From JBBSMX01 sp038232935 (lineage in GTDB: Bacteria > Bacteroidota > Rhodothermia > Rhodothermales > JANQRZ01): DNA of 9,090 nt. The DNA lies in contig JBBSMX010000159.1 of the NCBI GenBank assembly GCA_038232935.1, positions 1 through 9,090 of the forward strand, in the 5' to 3' direction. The notes under the pieces are model-generated. The model searched no databases. It was not told where the DNA came from and worked only from the letters and a program-made list of their open reading frames with translations. The translations under genes were made by a program, and so were the position numbers. Numbering within the stretch: the stretch's first letter is position 1; each line of letters opens with the position of its first letter. This document shows positions 6,581-9,090 of the stretch, one piece after another.

Positions 6581-8835
6581 GGATACCGGCCGACACAGCC
6601 CACGAGACGGCCAAGCCTCTCGAAGCGAGCGCGGGGTACGCAGATAACTACGCGTACCTGGCCGACGAGCTGCGGAAGCTCGATGCCCTGCTGCGCCTGC
6701 GCGTGGCCGCGGTCCGTCGGGAGGCGGAAGCAGGAGCGGATGGGTTGCAGCACGGCCTCTACATCACGCACGCGGAGATCGGAGCCCTGCTCGACGAGAC
6801 GGTCGAGAACGCTCCCATCGGCGATGGCACGGCGCGTCTGCACCTCGCCGCGCTCCAACGCGAGATCGACGTGAAGGTGAGCGAGAGCCTCCGTCACGGG
6901 GTGTTCCTCGGGCTGCCGAGGCTGGCGCAGCTCTTCGGCCTCTCGCCGTTCGAGACGCAGGCCGTGCTCATCTGCCTCGCGCCCGAGCTCCGCCGGAGCT
7001 ACGATCGCGTCTACGCCTACCTCCAGGACGATGTCACGCGCAAGCGTCCCAGCGTCGATCTCGTCCTCGACCTGCTGGGCCGGAGCGAGGCGGAGCGGTG
7101 GAGCGCTCGCGCCCTCTTCAGCACCCAGGCACCTCTGATGCGCATGGGCCTTCTCCAGCCCGTAGACGATCCACACAGCCCATCCGGCTCCAGCGGGCTG
7201 GCGCAGTTCCTCCGGCTCGATCCCCGCGTCCTCCACTTCGTCCTCGGACACAGCACGCTCGACGCACGGCTGGAGGGGCTGGTGGAGGTGGAGCCTGCGC
7301 CCACCGGCGCGGCCGAGTCTGCGGAAGGCGGCTCCCCGGACGTTCCGGCAGCCGGGAAACCGCTGCTGGCATTTGTCCGCCGCCACGCTCGGGGCGAAGC
7401 GTTCTCGCAGGGGCGGCTGGTCATCTCCCTGCACGGGCCGGTCGGTGTGGGCAAGCTGGCTCTGGCGCAGGCCGTGGCCGGAGCACTGGAACGCCCCCTT
7501 CTCCGGCTAGACGCCAGGAGGCTGAGCGCGCAGGAGAACGAAGCGCGGCTGCTCCTGCGGCTGGCGTTCCGAGAGAGCCTGCTGTGGCAGGCGCCACTCT
7601 ACATCGCTCCCTCCGACGTTTTTCTCGGAGACGCCGACGCTGCGAAGGCGTTGCGCACGGCGCTGGCCCACGAAGCCGAGGCCTACGGCTGGTGCACCCT
7701 CCTCGGGGGCGAGCAGCCGTGGCCGTTCCCGGCTCTGTCCGAGCACGCGCTCTACTACGCCGTCGAACTCCCGATGCCTGAAGCTCCAGAGCGGGAGGCC
7801 ACCTGGATCGGGGCGCTGGAGGTAGGCCTGCCAGAGGCGCTGAACGGTGCACCCTCCGACCTCGCCTCGCGCCTCGCCGAGCGGTTCCGCATGACGCCGG
7901 GGCAGATCCGGGAGGCCACCGCCACATTCGCTCACCAGCGTGCCGTTCACGGCGAGACCGGTCCGGTCCGGTTCGAAGCCCTCGCCGCCGCTTGCCGCGA
8001 GAGCGCCCGCCACCGCCTCGGGTCGCTCGCCGCGAAGATCACTCCGCGCTACGACTGGGCCGACCTCGTCCTGCCCGATGACCAGCGGGAGCAGCTCCGC
8101 GAACTGTGTGACCAGGCTCAGCACCAGGGCCGGGTCTTCCGGCAATGGGGGTTCGGAGAGCGGATCGCGTACGGGAAAGGGTTGAGCGTGCTCTTCTCCG
8201 GCCCCCCCGGCACCGGCAAAACCATGGCGGCCGAGGTCATCGCCCGCGACCTCCACCTCGACCTCTTCAGGATCGACCTCGCCCGTGTCGTCAGCAAGTA
8301 CATCGGCGAGACCGAGAAGAACCTCGAACGGATCTTCGCCGAGGCCGAGCGCAGCAACGCCATCCTCTTCTTCGACGAGGCCGACGCCCTCTTCGGCAAG
8401 CGCACCGAGGTCTCCGACGCCCACGACCGCTACGCGAACATCGAGACGAGCTACCTCCTCCAGCGGATGGAGGCCTACGACGGCGTGGTGATCCTCGCGA
8501 GCAACCTCCGCGAGAACATGGACGACGCCTTCCTCCGTCGCATCCGCTTCCTCATCGAGTTCCCCTTCCCGGACACCCAGGGTCGGCAAGAGATCTGGCG
8601 GACTCACCTCCCCGAGGCCGCCCCCGTGAGCGAGACCGTCGATGTCGGCCTGCTCGCCGAGCGGCTCTCCGTCGCTGGCGGCACCATCAAAAACATCGTC
8701 CTCAACGCTGCCTTCTTCGCCGCGGCCAACGGGGGCGTCATCGGGATGGAGCACCTCCGGCAGGGCTCCCGCCGCGAGTTCGAGAAGATCGGCAAGCTGT
8801 GGGACGAGAAAATCCTCACCCCAAGGGAACGATAG
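6577..8835 (+). CDS. eCIS AAA+ ATPase (Cis15/Pvc15 type), with degenerate first and intact second AAA+ domain
   Basis: AAA+ ATPases of this type are core eCIS components, thought to act in assembly or cargo handling rather than in firing. Residues 1-235 are a helical domain typical of this family (YLADELRKLDALLRLRV, FLGLPRLAQLFGLSPFE). A first AAA+ fold follows with a defective Walker A at residues 287-294 (GPVGVGKL, where Ser or Thr is expected last) and no acidic Walker B (the segment reads LYIAPSDVFL). The second domain is intact: Walker A GPPGTGKT (542-549), Walker B LFFDEADALF with Asp600 and Glu601, sensor-1 Asn643, and FLRRIRF (652-658) with candidate arginine finger residues. Sensor-2 follows in GGTIKNIV. 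It overlaps the DUF4255 gene by 4 bases. At 752 residues it has the usual size for the two-AAA form. Confidence 0.95.
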   Translation: MRIPADTAHETAKPLEASAGYADNYAYLADELRKLDALLRLRVAAVRREAEAGADGLQHGLYITHAEIGALLDETVENAPIGDGTARLHLAALQREIDVKVSESLRHGVFLGLPRLAQLFGLSPFETQAVLICLAPELRRSYDRVYAYLQDDVTRKRPSVDLVLDLLGRSEAERWSARALFSTQAPLMRMGLLQPVDDPHSPSGSSGLAQFLRLDPRVLHFVLGHSTLDARLEGLVEVEPAPTGAAESAEGGSPDVPAAGKPLLAFVRRHARGEAFSQGRLVISLHGPVGVGKLALAQAVAGALERPLLRLDARRLSAQENEARLLLRLAFRESLLWQAPLYIAPSDVFLGDADAAKALRTALAHEAEAYGWCTLLGGEQPWPFPALSEHALYYAVELPMPEAPEREATWIGALEVGLPEALNGAPSDLASRLAERFRMTPGQIREATATFAHQRAVHGETGPVRFEALAAACRESARHRLGSLAAKITPRYDWADLVLPDDQREQLRELCDQAQHQGRVFRQWGFGERIAYGKGLSVLFSGPPGTGKTMAAEVIARDLHLDLFRIDLARVVSKYIGETEKNLERIFAEAERSNAILFFDEADALFGKRTEVSDAHDRYANIETSYLLQRMEAYDGVVILASNLRENMDDAFLRRIRFLIEFPFPDTQGRQEIWRTHLPEAAPVSETVDVGLLAERLSVAGGTIKNIVLNAAFFAAANGGVIGMEHLRQGSRREFEKIGKLWDEKILTPRER

Positions 8836-8841
8836 AGACTC

Positions 8842-9090
8842 ATGTTAGCTACCCGAGAACATGCCGTACAGCAGGCCGTGCGGAGGCCGGCAAACGGGCA
8901 CCGCAGCACGAGGCCATCTGTGTCCCGGAGCGATTCGATGACGTTCCTGCAACGGCACCTCGGCAACCGACGCCTTCAGGAGATGGCACCAACGGATGGC
9001 CCCGTCGTCCAGCGCGCGTGCGCCTGCGGCGGCACCTGTGCCCACTGCGCCGACCACGACGAGGAGCCGCGCCTCCAGCCCAAGCTGCGC
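8842..9090 (+). CDS. Start of a DUF4157-type eCIS-associated protein with a CxCGGxCxxC motif (partial)
   Basis: The frame starts at ATG 8842, 6 bases after the ATPase stop, and runs off the right edge (83 codons visible). The leader is basic and low in structure. Then comes FLQRHLGNRRLQ (residues 35-46), VVQRACACGGTCAHC with Cys60, Cys62, Cys66 and Cys69, and at the edge RLQPKLR, just where the DUF4157 domain usually begins. This order, a short LQ.xxGNR helix, a CxCGGxCxxC motif and then the DUF4157 domain, is characteristic of eCIS-associated proteins, which are probable cargo or accessory proteins. DUF4157 itself is a zinc-metallopeptidase-like family. An alternative start is ATG 8938, preceded at good spacing by GGAG, which would drop the first 32 residues and keep both motifs. 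The Cys set probably binds zinc. What follows, and any effector domain, lies outside the window. Confidence 0.82.
   Translation, partial: MLATREHAVQQAVRRPANGHRSTRPSVSRSDSMTFLQRHLGNRRLQEMAPTDGPVVQRACACGGTCAHCADHDEEPRLQPKLR

Noticed and set aside
7507..8754. 415-codon - strand frame opposite the ATPase
   Set aside because: The forward frame has an intact AAA+ domain with all motifs. The reverse product is Glu/Gly/Val-rich low complexity.
801..9090. Prophage or R-type tailocin instead of eCIS
   Set aside because: DUF4255 and eCIS-type AAA+ ATPase genes with a DUF4157-type protein are hallmarks of eCIS, and no capsid, terminase, portal, lysis or integrase gene appears. The downstream region was not visible, so this is strong but not absolute.

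Overview
The window holds the upstream part of an extracellular contractile injection system (eCIS: a phage-tail-like, PVC/Afp/AlgoCIS-type nanomachine) from a GC-rich bacterium. Seven + strand genes fill about 801-9090. Four are clear from sequence: contractile tail sheath, T4 gp19-like tail tube, DUF4255/Pvc16-type terminator, and the eCIS AAA+ ATPase. There is no sign of capsid, terminase, portal or integrase genes, which argues against an intact prophage. Strong GC bias at third codon positions, a single sheath and tube gene, and a DUF4157-type protein directly after the ATPase fit an environmental lineage. Rhodothermota/Bacteroidota-like groups are my weak guess, but the phylum cannot be fixed from this stretch.

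Layout. Bases 1-95 are almost pure C/G, including 8 G followed by 35 C, and may be an assembly or sequencing artefact at a contig edge. Bases 1-293 on the - strand form an open frame whose N-terminal part looks like a real protein, possibly a LuxR-type regulator, and runs off the edge. Bases 294-800 are a gene-poor divergent region. Its left half is AT-rich with two perfect inverted repeats and four copies of TAGTA (either strand), and is the likely control region. The + strand operon follows: a small 109-aa protein (801-1130), sheath (1204-3180), tube (3242-3742), a cysteine-pair protein resembling T4-type baseplate proteins (3755-4663), a proline-rich disordered protein (4653-5735), DUF4255 protein with a C-terminal IPT/TIG-like domain (5741-6580), AAA+ ATPase (6577-8835), and the start of a Cys-motif protein of DUF4157 type (8842 to the edge).

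How they work together. From what is known of eCIS, the tube polymerises inside the sheath on a baseplate, the DUF4255 protein caps the distal end, the AAA+ ATPase acts in assembly or cargo handling, and DUF4157-type proteins are recurrent eCIS-associated, probable cargo or accessory proteins. The genes from 3755 to 8842 are tightly packed with short gaps or overlaps of 4 and 11 nt, so they are probably one transcript. The sheath is the exception: GC-rich hairpins lie in the gaps on both sides of it, and it has the best ribosome binding site. The LysM, spike, PAAR, gp25 and remaining baseplate genes are not in this window and would be expected further right.
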